This document shows, piece by piece, positions 50,357 to 59,767 of a stretch of 64,000 bases of DNA. Location of the stretch: the NCBI GenBank assembly GCA_039105265.1, contig JAPFFF010000004.1, positions 4,340,001-4,404,000 of the forward strand, in the 5' to 3' direction. Below the pieces are notes generated by a model that searched no databases, was not told the DNA's origin, and saw only the letters and a program-made list of their open reading frames with translations. Each line of letters opens with the position of its first letter. The first letter of the stretch is position 1. The translations under genes were made by a program, and so were the position numbers. Origin of the DNA: Tritrichomonas musculus. Its lineage: Eukaryota; Parabasalia; Tritrichomonadida; Tritrichomonadidae.

Positions 50357-51172
50357 ATGAGTTCAACATACACATTTACTCCATATAAGAGACAAAAACA
50401 TCCGCATTATGAGCATCGAACGATTAAACTTGATAGAAAAGATAATCAATTTTCCAGTAAAAAATTCCACCATATCAGGAAAGTCTCAACGCACAAAAAA
50501 ATCCTTAAATCATTTGGAAGAATTGGAATGTGTTTAAACGAAAAAGCGATAACATGCATTCCAAAAGAAGACCTCGAAAAAGTATGTTTTGTAATTGTCA
50601 ATGATTTTGATAAAGATCTTGATGTTGGTCCATTAAATGATGGTTATTTAGTTAGCTTAAAGCACTATAGGCAAGCATTCAAAGTATTCTATCTTTACAA
50701 TTCTAGGTTCAAAGAATTTGAAGACTACCTTTGTTATTTCTTAAAGAATACTACTACCGGTTTGACTGTTTATTATTCAGGAAGAAATGTATATGGTGAA
50801 GGAATTAAATTCATTGATGGAATAACTACAAAAAAAACTGTTGGAGACATAATATCAAATTATTCAAACCAGAAATGCCGAGTTATTTTTATTTCAGATA
50901 CAATTGGTGGAGGTTCGGTGTTTGATATAACTGGCGGTAAAAATGTAATGTCATATTCAGTTAACAAAGAAAATCCAGGGGAATCAAAAAAGAATAAAAG
51001 ATCGCACGGAATTTTCACTTATTACTTCTGTAAAATTACCAGTGAAAACACAAATGTATCACCAAATGAACTTGTTCAACAAATAAATAATTTGCTTAGC
51101 CGTTTTAATGAAGTTATAGTTTGCGAAATGACAGACAAGAAAATGAATTTCGAGCCAATTTATTCACATTAA
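50357..51172 (+). CDS. Caspase-fold (C14-like) protein lacking the catalytic His/Cys
   Basis: About 271 residues from ATG 50357. After a basic N-terminus of about 80 residues, a caspase/metacaspase-like alpha/beta pattern follows: CFVIVNDFDKDLDVGPLNDG, a helix and strand (HYRQAFKVFYLYN), FEDYLCYFLK, then TGLTVYYSGRN at about residue 138 and CRVIFISDTIGGGSVFD at about 180. In active C14 peptidases the last two read YYSGHG and D(T/C)CHSG. Here His is Arg and Cys is Ile, so no dyad remains. The C-terminal part (RSHGIFTYYFCKITSENTNV) fits the small-subunit strand GxFTYYL that follows in the family. The frame is intact, so this looks like a maintained non-peptidase. Confidence 0.65.
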   Translation: MSSTYTFTPYKRQKHPHYEHRTIKLDRKDNQFSSKKFHHIRKVSTHKKILKSFGRIGMCLNEKAITCIPKEDLEKVCFVIVNDFDKDLDVGPLNDGYLVSLKHYRQAFKVFYLYNSRFKEFEDYLCYFLKNTTTGLTVYYSGRNVYGEGIKFIDGITTKKTVGDIISNYSNQKCRVIFISDTIGGGSVFDITGGKNVMSYSVNKENPGESKKNKRSHGIFTYYFCKITSENTNVSPNELVQQINNLLSRFNEVIVCEMTDKKMNFEPIYSH

Positions 51173-51645
51173 TTTGTATTCCATAATCATTGAATCTAAA
51201 TTATTGCAATGCGATTCTTTTTTTTAGAATATTATGATGTTGATTTTTAATATTCTAAAATTCTTCATGTTAAAATACAATTTTTTTTTAAATTTGGGTA
51301 TATTTTATTTATATTTAAAAGAGGTTTAAGAAAAATCACCATTCTGATTTAATAAAATAAAGAAATAAAAATAATATATATGCGTAATTTTATATAAAAA
51401 AAAAAAAAAAATAATGTGCAAAGTTGAAGTTATTAGCATATTATCCTATTTTGAATATTGAAATATTTCAGGAAATGGATTAATAAACTTAAAACTTGAG
51501 ACAATCTGGCAAGAAAAGAACAAATAAGTGTATATATGTGGAATAAAGAAAATGTCATCTTAATTTTTGCGTGTGATTCATTGGGGAATAGGATAATATG
51601 TAGTATACTAATTTGTTTCATTTGGGCAAAAAATATTTAAAATTA
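51173..51645. other. AT-rich convergent intergenic region
   Basis: There is no gene. A/T runs at 51281 and 51395-51411. Nothing else seen. Confidence 0.5.
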
Positions 51646-52746
51646 TTACTCAAATTGACTTAAAAATATATTTAAACTTTCTTGGTCTGCACCACAAACT
51701 CCCCATAAAGGACGAGGAAGAGGTGATGATCCTGAAACACGTTGGTTAGTGTTGTTTAGCATTGCTAGCCTTTGCTGTTCCTGTTGCTGTTTTTGCTGAA
51801 GTTCATGAGAATGCCTGAGCATAGGTGTCATATGAGAAACGCCATAAATTTTCGGCATTGTTAATCCAGGAGAAGAAAGGTATTTTCTGGAGGCGGTAAG
51901 AGGAATTCCAGATTGTTCTGATTCATTACCTTCACTAATAAGTTGTGATTTTGGTAATGATAGAGGGTCAAGTTTTACAACAAGTTGATCAGTTGACATC
52001 GTGGCAAAAGAATTACGAAAAGAGCTCAAACTGTTTGGGGTATTAGCCTCATTTGGTACTTTTGAGTTTCCAGGGCCACCATCTGAGCTCGGATCAATTT
52101 TATTATTTGCTTCTTCGTTGCTGTTAGTGAGTTGCCTATAGTGGTATCTGCATTGTACATCGCTTCTATTTCCGAGAATATTTGCTATTTTTGTCCAGCT
52201 TTTATCTCCATATAATTCGACCAATTCCTGAAGTTGTTTATCATCTTCTACTGTCCAATTTTTTTTTGATATTTTTGGATTAAGACCTCTTGTCCATCTT
52301 TGACTGCATTGTGCCCGGTTTCGTCCATTCCCAACAAAATGTGCAACCATTTGCCAATTATCAGTACCGTATCTAGCAACGCCAGCTAGAAGGCGTTTAT
52401 CTTCCATCCCTGTCCATGTTCTTGTTTTTTTTCTAATTGGTGATACTTGCTTTCCATCATTTGAATTAGAAATTCCAAAATCGAGTTCATGTTGATCATG
52501 ATATACCAATGGTTCTTCAGGTAAAGTCATGATTTCATTAAGTTGTACAAGTGCATCATCACGTCCAATTTGTTGTAATAAGACCTTTTGGCATTGTTCA
52601 TATGTGATCCGTTTATGCAAATAATCTGAAAAGTTTTTAGACAAAAGATCCCTCATTGCATCAGTTAAATGGCTCGTAAATCCATCAACGTATGATATTG
52701 CAACATCAACAAGCAGATTTAGTCCAATATAGGAATCTGTATTCAT
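51646..52746 (-). CDS. Two-repeat Myb DNA-binding protein
   Basis: The protein has 366 residues. It carries an N-terminal helical region of about 75 residues often found before trichomonad Myb repeats (ITYEQCQKVLLQQIGRDDAL), then two Myb repeats. Repeat 1 has W111, W131 and W151 (RTWTGMEDKRLL...QRWTRGL). Repeat 2 has W164 and W184, with Tyr at the third aromatic position (NWTVEDDKQLQELVELYG...CRYHYRQL). The C-terminal half is Ser/Pro- and Gln-rich, perhaps an activation or interaction region. Such R2R3 proteins bind promoter Myb sites in trichomonads, for instance in iron-controlled adhesin genes. Targets of this one are unknown. Confidence 0.93.
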   Translation of the reverse strand: MNTDSYIGLNLLVDVAISYVDGFTSHLTDAMRDLLSKNFSDYLHKRITYEQCQKVLLQQIGRDDALVQLNEIMTLPEEPLVYHDQHELDFGISNSNDGKQVSPIRKKTRTWTGMEDKRLLAGVARYGTDNWQMVAHFVGNGRNRAQCSQRWTRGLNPKISKKNWTVEDDKQLQELVELYGDKSWTKIANILGNRSDVQCRYHYRQLTNSNEEANNKIDPSSDGGPGNSKVPNEANTPNSLSSFRNSFATMSTDQLVVKLDPLSLPKSQLISEGNESEQSGIPLTASRKYLSSPGLTMPKIYGVSHMTPMLRHSHELQQKQQQEQQRLAMLNNTNQRVSGSSPLPRPLWGVCGADQESLNIFLSQFE

Positions 52747-54403
52747 ATCATATATTTAAAATAAAATTTCTGAAAAAGTTTTAATCAAAATAAATAAATA
52801 AATAAAAAATCGGTTGAATTTTTATTTTCATAAAAAAACTTTAACTTTTTTATTAAAGTATTCAAAAGTTCTTTGTTTCAAAAAAATGTTATTATTTAAA
52901 AATGAAATAAATGCATTTTTTTCACTAAAATGATAAAATCATCAATATTTTTGAAGAAAAAAAAACGGTTATTTGAAATGTTATATGGTTGATTTTTTAT
53001 CTTTCTGAAAAAAAATTTTTATTTATCACATCATATTCTTATAAAGATATCAATATCACCTAAAAAACCTTATTTTTTTAAATATATTTACAAAATATTT
53101 TTTTAATGTTTTATTAAATCTTTAAATTTTGGAAAAGAATAAATAAAATAATTAATTAGAAAATGATTTCATGAAAAACTTTATTATTGCATAAAATATT
53201 TTTTTTTAATTCAAATTATTACGATAAAATTTCAAATCAAGATTATTCTTCAAATATTTTGGTTAATTAAATATATTAATTTGAAATATATAATTATTTG
53301 TTTTAATATATATATTATATAAATAAATACTAATTTGTTTTAAGATATAAATTAAGTGCAAAGGGGAAAAAATGGTTTAACATGCTTCAATTTGTTTTTA
53401 AAACCATTTTTTGAATTTCAATTTTAAATTGACTTTTTGAATTTCAAATTTAAAAAGAAAGTATAGATTATATTTTGTTTTAATTCATAATGTCATTCAT
53501 ATTTTATGATAATTAGATTTTAACAAAAGAAAATATTTTTTCTCTCCTTCATTTATTTCATCCATATTTGAAATATATTATTGAAAATTAGATAAAACTT
53601 CAGGATTTTCATTGTTTTCAGATAGAATGTAATTATTCATATATGATTGTAGGATTAATTTCTCAAATGAAAATAACAATATTTTGATTTTATTTTAACC
53701 TGTGAAGAGTAAAGAAATCAATGTGTTATTTGAGTTAATAATACTTAATATTAAAATTGTAAAATACAATAATATTTCAAATTTATTAAAAAGGAAAAAG
53801 CATTAATTTCTGTAAATATAATATTCTTGTTATTTAAATAATCGATGTCAGAACTGCTAATTTCTTGTAAAATCTGTATCTTATTAGAAATTTGATGTTT
53901 TTTGGAATAATAATATCTTGAATTTTTGAATTTTATGATGTTACAGCATATCATTATATCTGAACTCAAGTTTTGAATTTTAATATTTAAAATTCATCAT
54001 ATTAAACTATTATTAAAATTCAAAAAATGAGTGTATATTTGACTTTGAATCTCTGTATGCGCAAAAAATAATACCTAATTGATTATTTTGTAGATTTAAT
54101 TCTTTAAGTTTATAAAATATTACATTATCTTCAACAACTTGTTGAATAGCCTATATAAAGGCATAACAGCATTAGCTATTGTGGAAATGGTTGACAAATT
54201 TTGCAAAAAGCAAAATTACTAATTTATGTTATTAATACCATTATGCCAATTACTGAAGTTTCTGATAAATGCTATTAAAATTTCCTTTATTAATCACATT
54301 CTAATATTAGGAACACTCAAACAATATATGTTTCTGTTTTTCAAGAATATCGGAAACCGCTCTTTTGAAATAACAGATGTATTGCTATTAATAAAGCGAA
54401 TGA
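52747..54403. other. Long AT-rich region without a convincing gene
   Basis: These are about 1.65 kb. Open frames of about 70 codons at 53751-53969 (minus) and 54226-54429 (plus) lack any recognisable motif. A direct repeat TTTTTGAATTTCAA(T/A)TTTAAA occurs twice around 53408-53455. Nothing else is supported. Confidence 0.5.
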
Positions 54404-55237
54404 TTAATTTTTCTCAAAGCTATCATTAGTATTATTATTAATGAGAAGATTAACATTAGAATCATCTAGCATATTTGACTCAATTGTGGTAGATTTGTTC
54501 ATATTAGTGTCATTTGTAGAGGTGGCATTGTCTGTTGATTGTTGTGTAGATGTAACATTATCAGATGTAGAATCACTTGATTGTTTAGAATTTGCTTCGC
54601 GATTTCTTCTTATTCTTTCTAGTTTCTCTTCGCGTTCTTTTCGATTAATTTCTTCTTGTTCTTCTATGTCTGCATTTAATTTCTTCTGAAGAACTTCAAT
54701 CTTTTTAATTATTGTATCCATTAAATCTGAAGTTGAAATTGTTATTCCATCATGACATTTATTATTTTTAACTTCTGTAGCAATTGTTTCATAAATCTTA
54801 ATATTTTTTGGTATATTCAATTCTTTTCGTATAACATCAATTGAAGCGTGATCACTAATATCAGTTTTATTAGACAAAACAACATATGGCTTACCAGCCA
54901 TCATAGGATCTGATATGATACTTTCAAGCGTTTCTTTATTCTCTGCGAATCTATCTTTGTCAGAAGAATCGACAACATAAATAAAGCCATAGATAAAAGC
55001 ATAATAGCGTTGCCAAACAGATCGAAATTTTGAACTTCCGCCAAGATCAAATATTGTCAAATTAATATTGTCATACATGAGTTCTGATTTCCCAAAGCCA
55101 ACTGTTGGAATACAATCAAAGTCAAAATCGCCAACTATCGCATGCGAAATGCACGTTTTTCCAGCATTATCTAATCCAAATAAAGAAATTGTAATTTTAT
55201 CGATTGGAATTGTTTTTGCTGATGCACAACAGCCCAT
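54404..55237 (-). CDS. ARL13: ARL13-like small GTPase
   Basis: The protein has 277 residues. MGCC at the N-terminus fits N-myristoylation at Gly2 with palmitoylation at Cys3/4. The GTPase domain has FGLDNAGKT (P-loop, 20-28), PTVGF (switch I, 44-48), DLGGSSKFRSVW (64-75) and NKTD (123-126). As in ARL13B (DLGGGKRIRGIW), the catalytic Gln after DLGG is absent, here Ser68. After the domain a charged coiled coil (EEQEEINRKEREEKLERIRR) matches the ARL13 EEQEKRERAERVRKLRE segment. The tail is Ser/Thr/Asn-rich. ARL13 is an axonemal-membrane GTPase and ARL3 exchange factor in cilia. Two AACGTA motifs lie within 75 nt upstream of the ATG. Confidence 0.83.
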   Translation of the reverse strand: MGCCASAKTIPIDKITISLFGLDNAGKTCISHAIVGDFDFDCIPTVGFGKSELMYDNINLTIFDLGGSSKFRSVWQRYYAFIYGFIYVVDSSDKDRFAENKETLESIISDPMMAGKPYVVLSNKTDISDHASIDVIRKELNIPKNIKIYETIATEVKNNKCHDGITISTSDLMDTIIKKIEVLQKKLNADIEEQEEINRKEREEKLERIRRNREANSKQSSDSTSDNVTSTQQSTDNATSTNDTNMNKSTTIESNMLDDSNVNLLINNNTNDSFEKN

Positions 55238-55792
55238 TATTATTTGAATTACGTTATATCTTTTGAAAAAGTTGTTATCAATTGATTTCTAAAATATAAT
55301 AACGTATTTCTTTTTCTTTTTATTAATTTTAATCTATGTAAACAAGTTATATTTAAACTCATTTGATTTATTTTAAATGGAAATAAAAATAACTATTTGG
55401 AAAAAAAAAATTGAAATTTTAAGTGAAATTGAAAAATCCAATATTTCATGATCAGCTTTTGTATTTTAAACTTTTGTTTAGGAGTTTATCATATTCCTCT
55501 ACAGAAGCTGTTATTTTTCCAGGAAAATGCGAGTAATTCCTTAGCTAACAGCCAGGGAAGGTATGTACTGATACAATGTATCTAAATTGTTGCAGTCATG
55601 CCAGCTTTTTGTTCTTTGCTTGTATTTAATGTTTCATAAACTTTTATAAATTGCTTTTATATTAGGTATGATGCATGTTGTATTTGAAGTTTGATTGATT
55701 TATATATTGAGAATTTATTTGTTCATTTGTTTCTAAAAAGTTGAATAAAAATGATGAACGTTTAAAATTAGATTTTATTAAGTTTCATTATC
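55238..55792. other. AT-rich divergent intergenic region
   Basis: This is the shared upstream region of the ARL13-like (minus) and SKA1-like (plus) genes. AACGTA occurs on both sides, and GAACGTTTAAAA lies at 55756-55767. No gene is present. Confidence 0.5.
55756..55791 (+). promoter_or_regulatory. GAACGTTTAAAA motif plus Inr-like TCATTAT
   Basis: The 12-mer at 55756-55767 is identical to that at 22777-22788. TCATTAT at 55785-55791 is directly before ATG 55793. Confidence 0.45.
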
Positions 55793-56515
55793 ATGAATTT
55801 CTATGAAAAAATGAAAAATTATGCGCAATATATTGATGCTGGGATGAAAACGCTTAATGAATGTGCCAGAACATCTAATTTTCAACTACTTTCATCTAAT
55901 GAAGATGAAAAGCTTATGAGTGATATTAATGGTTCAATAAACTCTATGAAAGAAGAAATCGATAACATTTTTTCCCAAGCAAGTAGACTTAATGGTTTAA
56001 ACGATTTTATATCAAGAACAGTTTATAGCATTCAAGAAATTAAACGGGTTGGAAATTCTCTTGGATTACAGTTTCAATCTACAAATCAAAATGAATATCC
56101 ACCTCAAAATAATCTAGATTATAATGTGTCAACTAATCTTCAAACACAACCGCAACAGCCAAACGATTTTAGAAAAGATCCAATTAATAGCATACCAAAT
56201 GCATCAAATCCAAATATTCAACCAAGATATTATGAGTATGGATCAAAACCTATTTTTAGAGAAATTACAGATGAAGAATATAAAAAACTTCCAGCAATTG
56301 TTCCGTTACTTGTCAAGTTAGATGATATGAACAAGCATTATCAAAATTTAATAAATAATATGAATAATGACACTTTCATAATTTCAAGTGATGACTTTTC
56401 TGAAATCATTCAACTATCAAGTAGTAGAATGAATGCTTTTATTCGTGCACTTATTTCATTAAAAAGAATGACGACTATCGAAGATGTAGATGATACAAAA
56501 TATAAGATGCTCTAA
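55793..56515 (+). CDS. SKA1-like kinetochore/microtubule-binding protein (tentative)
   Basis: The protein has 240 residues, compared with 255 in human SKA1. The N-terminal 85 residues are coiled (KLMSDINGSINSMKEEIDNI), followed by a Pro/Gln/Asn-rich linker to about residue 150. The C-terminal 90 residues follow the SKA1 microtubule-binding winged helix: FREITDEEYKKLPAIVPLLV (SKA1 FIT..EFE.IP.YM.GRL), DDMNKHYQNLINNM (QIN.vv.EIN), TFIISSDDFSEIIQ (YFI.E.DIK.FT.L) and FIRALISLKRMTTIEDVDDT (LLNILRHCRRLSEVRGGGLT). Domain order and spacing agree. If correct it belongs to the SKA complex, which keeps kinetochores on spindle microtubules. Identity is low, so an unrelated coiled-coil protein remains possible. 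Confidence 0.5.
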   Translation: MNFYEKMKNYAQYIDAGMKTLNECARTSNFQLLSSNEDEKLMSDINGSINSMKEEIDNIFSQASRLNGLNDFISRTVYSIQEIKRVGNSLGLQFQSTNQNEYPPQNNLDYNVSTNLQTQPQQPNDFRKDPINSIPNASNPNIQPRYYEYGSKPIFREITDEEYKKLPAIVPLLVKLDDMNKHYQNLINNMNNDTFIISSDDFSEIIQLSSSRMNAFIRALISLKRMTTIEDVDDTKYKML

Positions 56516-56857
56516 TTATAGTCTTTGATTAAAGTGTAAGGCGAATGATTTTAGAAAAACATTATTTTATTTAATACTTTTTGGGCTATTTTATTATATG
56601 ATTTTTATATGTAATATAGACTTAAAACTTATTAATCTTTGTAATACCATAATTACTAAAATATACAGGATTGCTTAACTTGCTCGTATTGTTTTTGTAA
56701 ACTATTTTGCAGTTTACGTGCTATATGTGTTTTAAAACGAATTCTTTTTAAAAAGTTGTCTCATCAACGATCCTTTTTTTTTAAGATGGAAATGTTATCT
56801 AAAATTTCAAAAAAAAGTTTCAAGTTTTGAATACATATATCGTCGTAAAAAATCGAA
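56516..56857. other. AT-rich intergenic stretch
   Basis: These are 342 bp with no gene and no clear Inr. Nothing notable. Confidence 0.5.
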
Positions 56858-57292
56858 ATGGAGTATATATCAAACTTTAGCACCTACTCTTCTAATCTTC
56901 TTTCACTTGTCTTAAAGCTTTTTTATCCAACATATATGTCATATAAAGCAATTAAATCCGATCACCAAAACGATGATACAACGTGGCTCATTTACTGGGT
57001 CGTTGTCGCGGTCGAATCATTCCTTGCTGCCTATGTTGTTCCATTTATTTCATGGGTTCCATTTTTCATGATTTTACGTGTATTATTCTATGTTTGGTTA
57101 CAGATCCCAGTTTTCAATGGATCTGTGATCCTTTTCAATAACTTTATTAAGCCTTTCTTCCAACAAAACGAAGAAATCCTTAATAAGATTATTCCAGGAG
57201 ATCCCGAATCTGCTAGAAAAGCCAGAGAAGAATTAAGACGTTCTATCGATGAAACTTATACCCAAATATACTCATCAATCAAAACTAAATAA
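56858..57292 (+). CDS. REEP5/Yop1/DP1 family ER-shaping membrane protein
   Basis: The protein has 144 residues. The TB2/DP1/HVA22 domain is evident: LFYPTYMSYKAIKSDHQNDD, TTWLIYWVVVAVESFLAAYV (family WL.YWvvya.f...e) and a second hydrophobic hairpin (VPFFMILRVLFYVWLQIPVF) followed by NGSVILFNNFIKPFF (family GA..iY...vrP.l). Two hydrophobic hairpins insert as wedges in the ER membrane and, with reticulons, bend it into tubules. The basic amphipathic C-terminus is short. The family assignment is secure. Confidence 0.95.
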   Translation: MEYISNFSTYSSNLLSLVLKLFYPTYMSYKAIKSDHQNDDTTWLIYWVVVAVESFLAAYVVPFISWVPFFMILRVLFYVWLQIPVFNGSVILFNNFIKPFFQQNEEILNKIIPGDPESARKAREELRRSIDETYTQIYSSIKTK

Positions 57293-58843
57293 ACTTGATA
57301 ATTTTTATTATTATAGCGGAAATTGTTTTATCTTTTTTTTTCCTAGTCTTCAATATCTAATTGAAAATGAAGAAGAGAAATGTTATATGATATTTTTTGT
57401 TCGTTAATATTGGTTAACATTTTTATCATCAATTTCATTAACTATTAATTACGTGAAATGATTTATGGTCGTGGTGTGCTTTTTTTTTATCATTTAAAAA
57501 TGTTCAGCAAATTCCATAACATTGGTTATCATAGCATTTGTCTTGGCTAATTAACTATGATGATCTTTTTTTGTGACGGAATAATGAACTGAAGCTAATA
57601 TCTACATTTGTTTGTGCCATTCATATGTTTATAGACAGATTGTTATGTAAAATGTATGCGGAACATATGTGCCATTAAAATATGTAAAACAAGCAAATTT
57701 ATGTATGAGAATATAGATACCAACTAAGAAAACAAGCATCGAATATAAGAAGGCATTGTGAATGAGTTACAAATAATATATCCACCTAATTATGGGCAAA
57801 AATCGCATTTGAAAAAAGGTGAAGAAGCCGGAAGAATCTTAGCCTATACTATACTACGAGACTCTTTTAAATTATGTATTAATAATGAAGTTTTTAAAGA
57901 AATAAAGCAAGTAATTGGTACCAATAATCAATTAATCATTGCAATTTATTTTAAAGAGTTCATATAGCTTAGATTTCATTTTATTAGAGTCAAATTTTTC
58001 GCTCTTAAGTTGTCAAGGTAATTGGTTTTCTATCTAAATTCTTATTCCTGGACTATTTGAAAATCACGTGCACCTATAAAAAAGCTCACAATAAGATTGT
58101 ATTGTTTTTTGAACAATTCCTTGTGTAGATACAATCTAATTTTCAACTTCATGTGTAGATAGTTTAATAGGCCCAAGAAATATACTGTTAAGTTTTAATT
58201 TACACTTTTGGAATATTTCGACTTAGTTTGTGTTCATTGTGAGTTTTGATTAGTATTTTGATTATAACATCATTATGAGCAACATTAAAAGCATGTCCAA
58301 AAAAATTCATGAAGAACAAAAATGTTATTTCATTTACTTTATCTATTTCCTACTTCGTTTGATAGATTTTTGAATGTTCCTGACATCTTATCAGGCATAA
58401 ATGAATACAAAAATAACAAATTTTAAGAACATATTAATCTTTCATCTTACAATTAATTGAGAAATCATTTGTGTTTTATTCCAAATTTAAAATTTGATCC
58501 TTTTTTTATACTGGAGATAAAAAGCAAATAGAAACAGTTAATAGTTAATTTGCTAGTAAATTAAATTGAGAAGCAATAATTAATGTTATTATACATGTTA
58601 ACACAATACAAACTAGGTAGTATGTTACCATTATGTTTTGCTAATATTCCAACAAGAGCTTCTCGTTTCAAAGAATAAATAATCCTGCAATTAAAGCATT
58701 AAATGACAACTTGCATTAAGAATATTTCTGACAAATTAGGGAATCATCTACATTTACAGCATTAATTTTTTTTGTAGAATTATCCATCTTATGTCATAGA
58801 ATACTCCTTCTATCATATCTCTCTAATTATTTCTTTCTAGGTT
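57293..58843. other. Long AT-rich region flanking the Maverick element
   Basis: These are about 1.55 kb with no convincing gene. A coding-like frame at 57758-57967 (INNEVFKEIKQVIGTNN) begins with GTG and lacks an ATG, so it may be a remnant. A hairpin with arms AGATTGTA (58094-58101) and TACAATCT (58130-58137) is present. Confidence 0.45.
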
Positions 58844-58906
58844 AGAGAGATAGGGTGTTGATTTGGGAGGTCAGATAAATTTTAAAGTTAACGGTCGCCA
58901 CTTTTG

Positions 58907-58962
58907 ATCTTCATCTTTGAATCTTCATCTTTGAATCTTCATCTTTGAATTTACATCTTTGA
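58907..58962 (+). repeat. 14-nt tandem repeat in the Maverick terminus (4 units)
   Basis: ATCTTCATCTTTGA is repeated three times exactly (58907-58948), followed by a fourth unit with two changes (ATTTACATCTTTGA). Short tandem repeats inside terminal inverted repeats are usual in Mavericks. Confidence 0.9.
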
Positions 58963-58989
58963 ACTTGTTTAGTAGTATATATCAGTCGG

Positions 58990-59020
58990 TTTCCGTCGGG
59001 CTAAAGCCCACCGTCAACAC
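58990..59020 (+). other. GC-rich hairpin near the Maverick terminus
   Basis: GGGCTAAAGCCC (58998-59009) is a near-perfect short palindrome inside TCGGGCTAAAGCCCACCGTC, standing out from the AT-rich surroundings. It could be a protein-binding site or RNA hairpin. No function is known. Confidence 0.5.
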
Positions 59021-59095
59021 GACTAATGACCAAAAATAACAACAACGAAAAATAGAACTTTCAAAAATTTTTTATTTTTTTATCAGCAATTTATA

Positions 59096-59302
59096 ATGTC
59101 AAACCAAGCCGAAACATTAAGCATCCTCATTAATAGAATCAACAAAAAGCTAAAAGGATGGAGACCCGCTTTAAAATACCTTTACGATAATGATGATATC
59201 ATAGATGAAGTACTAAAAGAGATAAATCACTTTATTGAACAACTAAAGAAATTCAACGGACCTGAACAATTAATTGCTGAACTTGAAGAACTCATTTATT
59301 AG
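59096..59302 (+). CDS. Small Maverick protein, function unknown
   Basis: The protein has 68 residues and is predicted to be helical and acidic (INRINKKLKGWRPALKYLYD, then IIDEVLKEINHFIEQLKKF). I do not recognise a family. Its stop overlaps the 3' end of the opposing gene at 59292 by 11 nt, a compact arrangement typical of viral genomes. It is the first gene inside the terminus. Confidence 0.55.
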   Translation: MSNQAETLSILINRINKKLKGWRPALKYLYDNDDIIDEVLKEINHFIEQLKKFNGPEQLIAELEELIY

Positions 59303-59519
59303 ATAATTCATTCAATTCGTTCTCAAGTTGATGAACTTTATTTTTGAGGCTGTTGATGTCTTCAATAAGAGATTCACGAACAGCAAGACCGTCAGAACCT
59401 AACATTCCTGATTTGATATTGTTTAGACATTGTTTATAATCATAACACTTTTCTTTTAATCCTCGTTTGATTCGTTTTAATTCGGGTATTTCTTTCTTGT
59501 ATTCAGTTAGTTCACTCAT
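59292..59519 (-). CDS. Small coiled-coil Maverick protein
   Basis: The protein has 75 residues. Two helices with heptads (ELTEYKKEIPELKRIKRGLK and SLIEDINSLKNKVHQLENEL) separated by a short loop predict a coiled coil. No family is recognised. It is head-to-head with the gene at 59534, with 14 nt between the start codons, and tail-overlaps the gene at 59096. Confidence 0.55.
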   Translation of the reverse strand: MSELTEYKKEIPELKRIKRGLKEKCYDYKQCLNNIKSGMLGSDGLAVRESLIEDINSLKNKVHQLENELNELSNK

Positions 59520-59533
59520 TTAATAATAATTAA

Positions 59534-59767
59534 ATGTCTGTTATCAATCAATTAAGAACCGTTCATGACGATAAGCATAAAAACCATTTTGATAGATTAC
59601 AATTAACGATGCAAAAGAATAGAACAAAAATAAATTCAGCACCAACAGTGAAATGTTATAATGAAAAAGGAAATATATTTCATGAACCACCTCCAAAAAC
59701 GACTAAATCATTAAATCATCATGATTCACTTAATCATTCTGTGGTTGTCAGGAGCAACAACATTTAA
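59534..59767 (+). CDS. Small basic Maverick protein, function unknown
   Basis: The protein has 77 residues and is basic, Asn/His-rich and probably disordered (MSVINQLRTVHDDKHKNHFD, then EPPPKTTKSLNHHDSLNHS). No family is recognised. Its 3' end overlaps the opposing gene at 59726 by 42 nt. The reading frame has an ATG and fits the element's compact packing, but coding support is modest. Confidence 0.45.
   Translation: MSVINQLRTVHDDKHKNHFDRLQLTMQKNRTKINSAPTVKCYNEKGNIFHEPPPKTTKSLNHHDSLNHSVVVRSNNI

Noticed and set aside
53751..54429. Two frames of about 70 codons in the long AT-rich gap
   Set aside because: They have low-complexity, AT-driven composition with no motif, no Inr and no repeat relationship to known genes.
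57758..57967. Coding-like 69-codon frame near the Maverick
   Set aside because: It has no ATG at the start and no recognisable family; at most a remnant. It lies outside the element boundary I infer.
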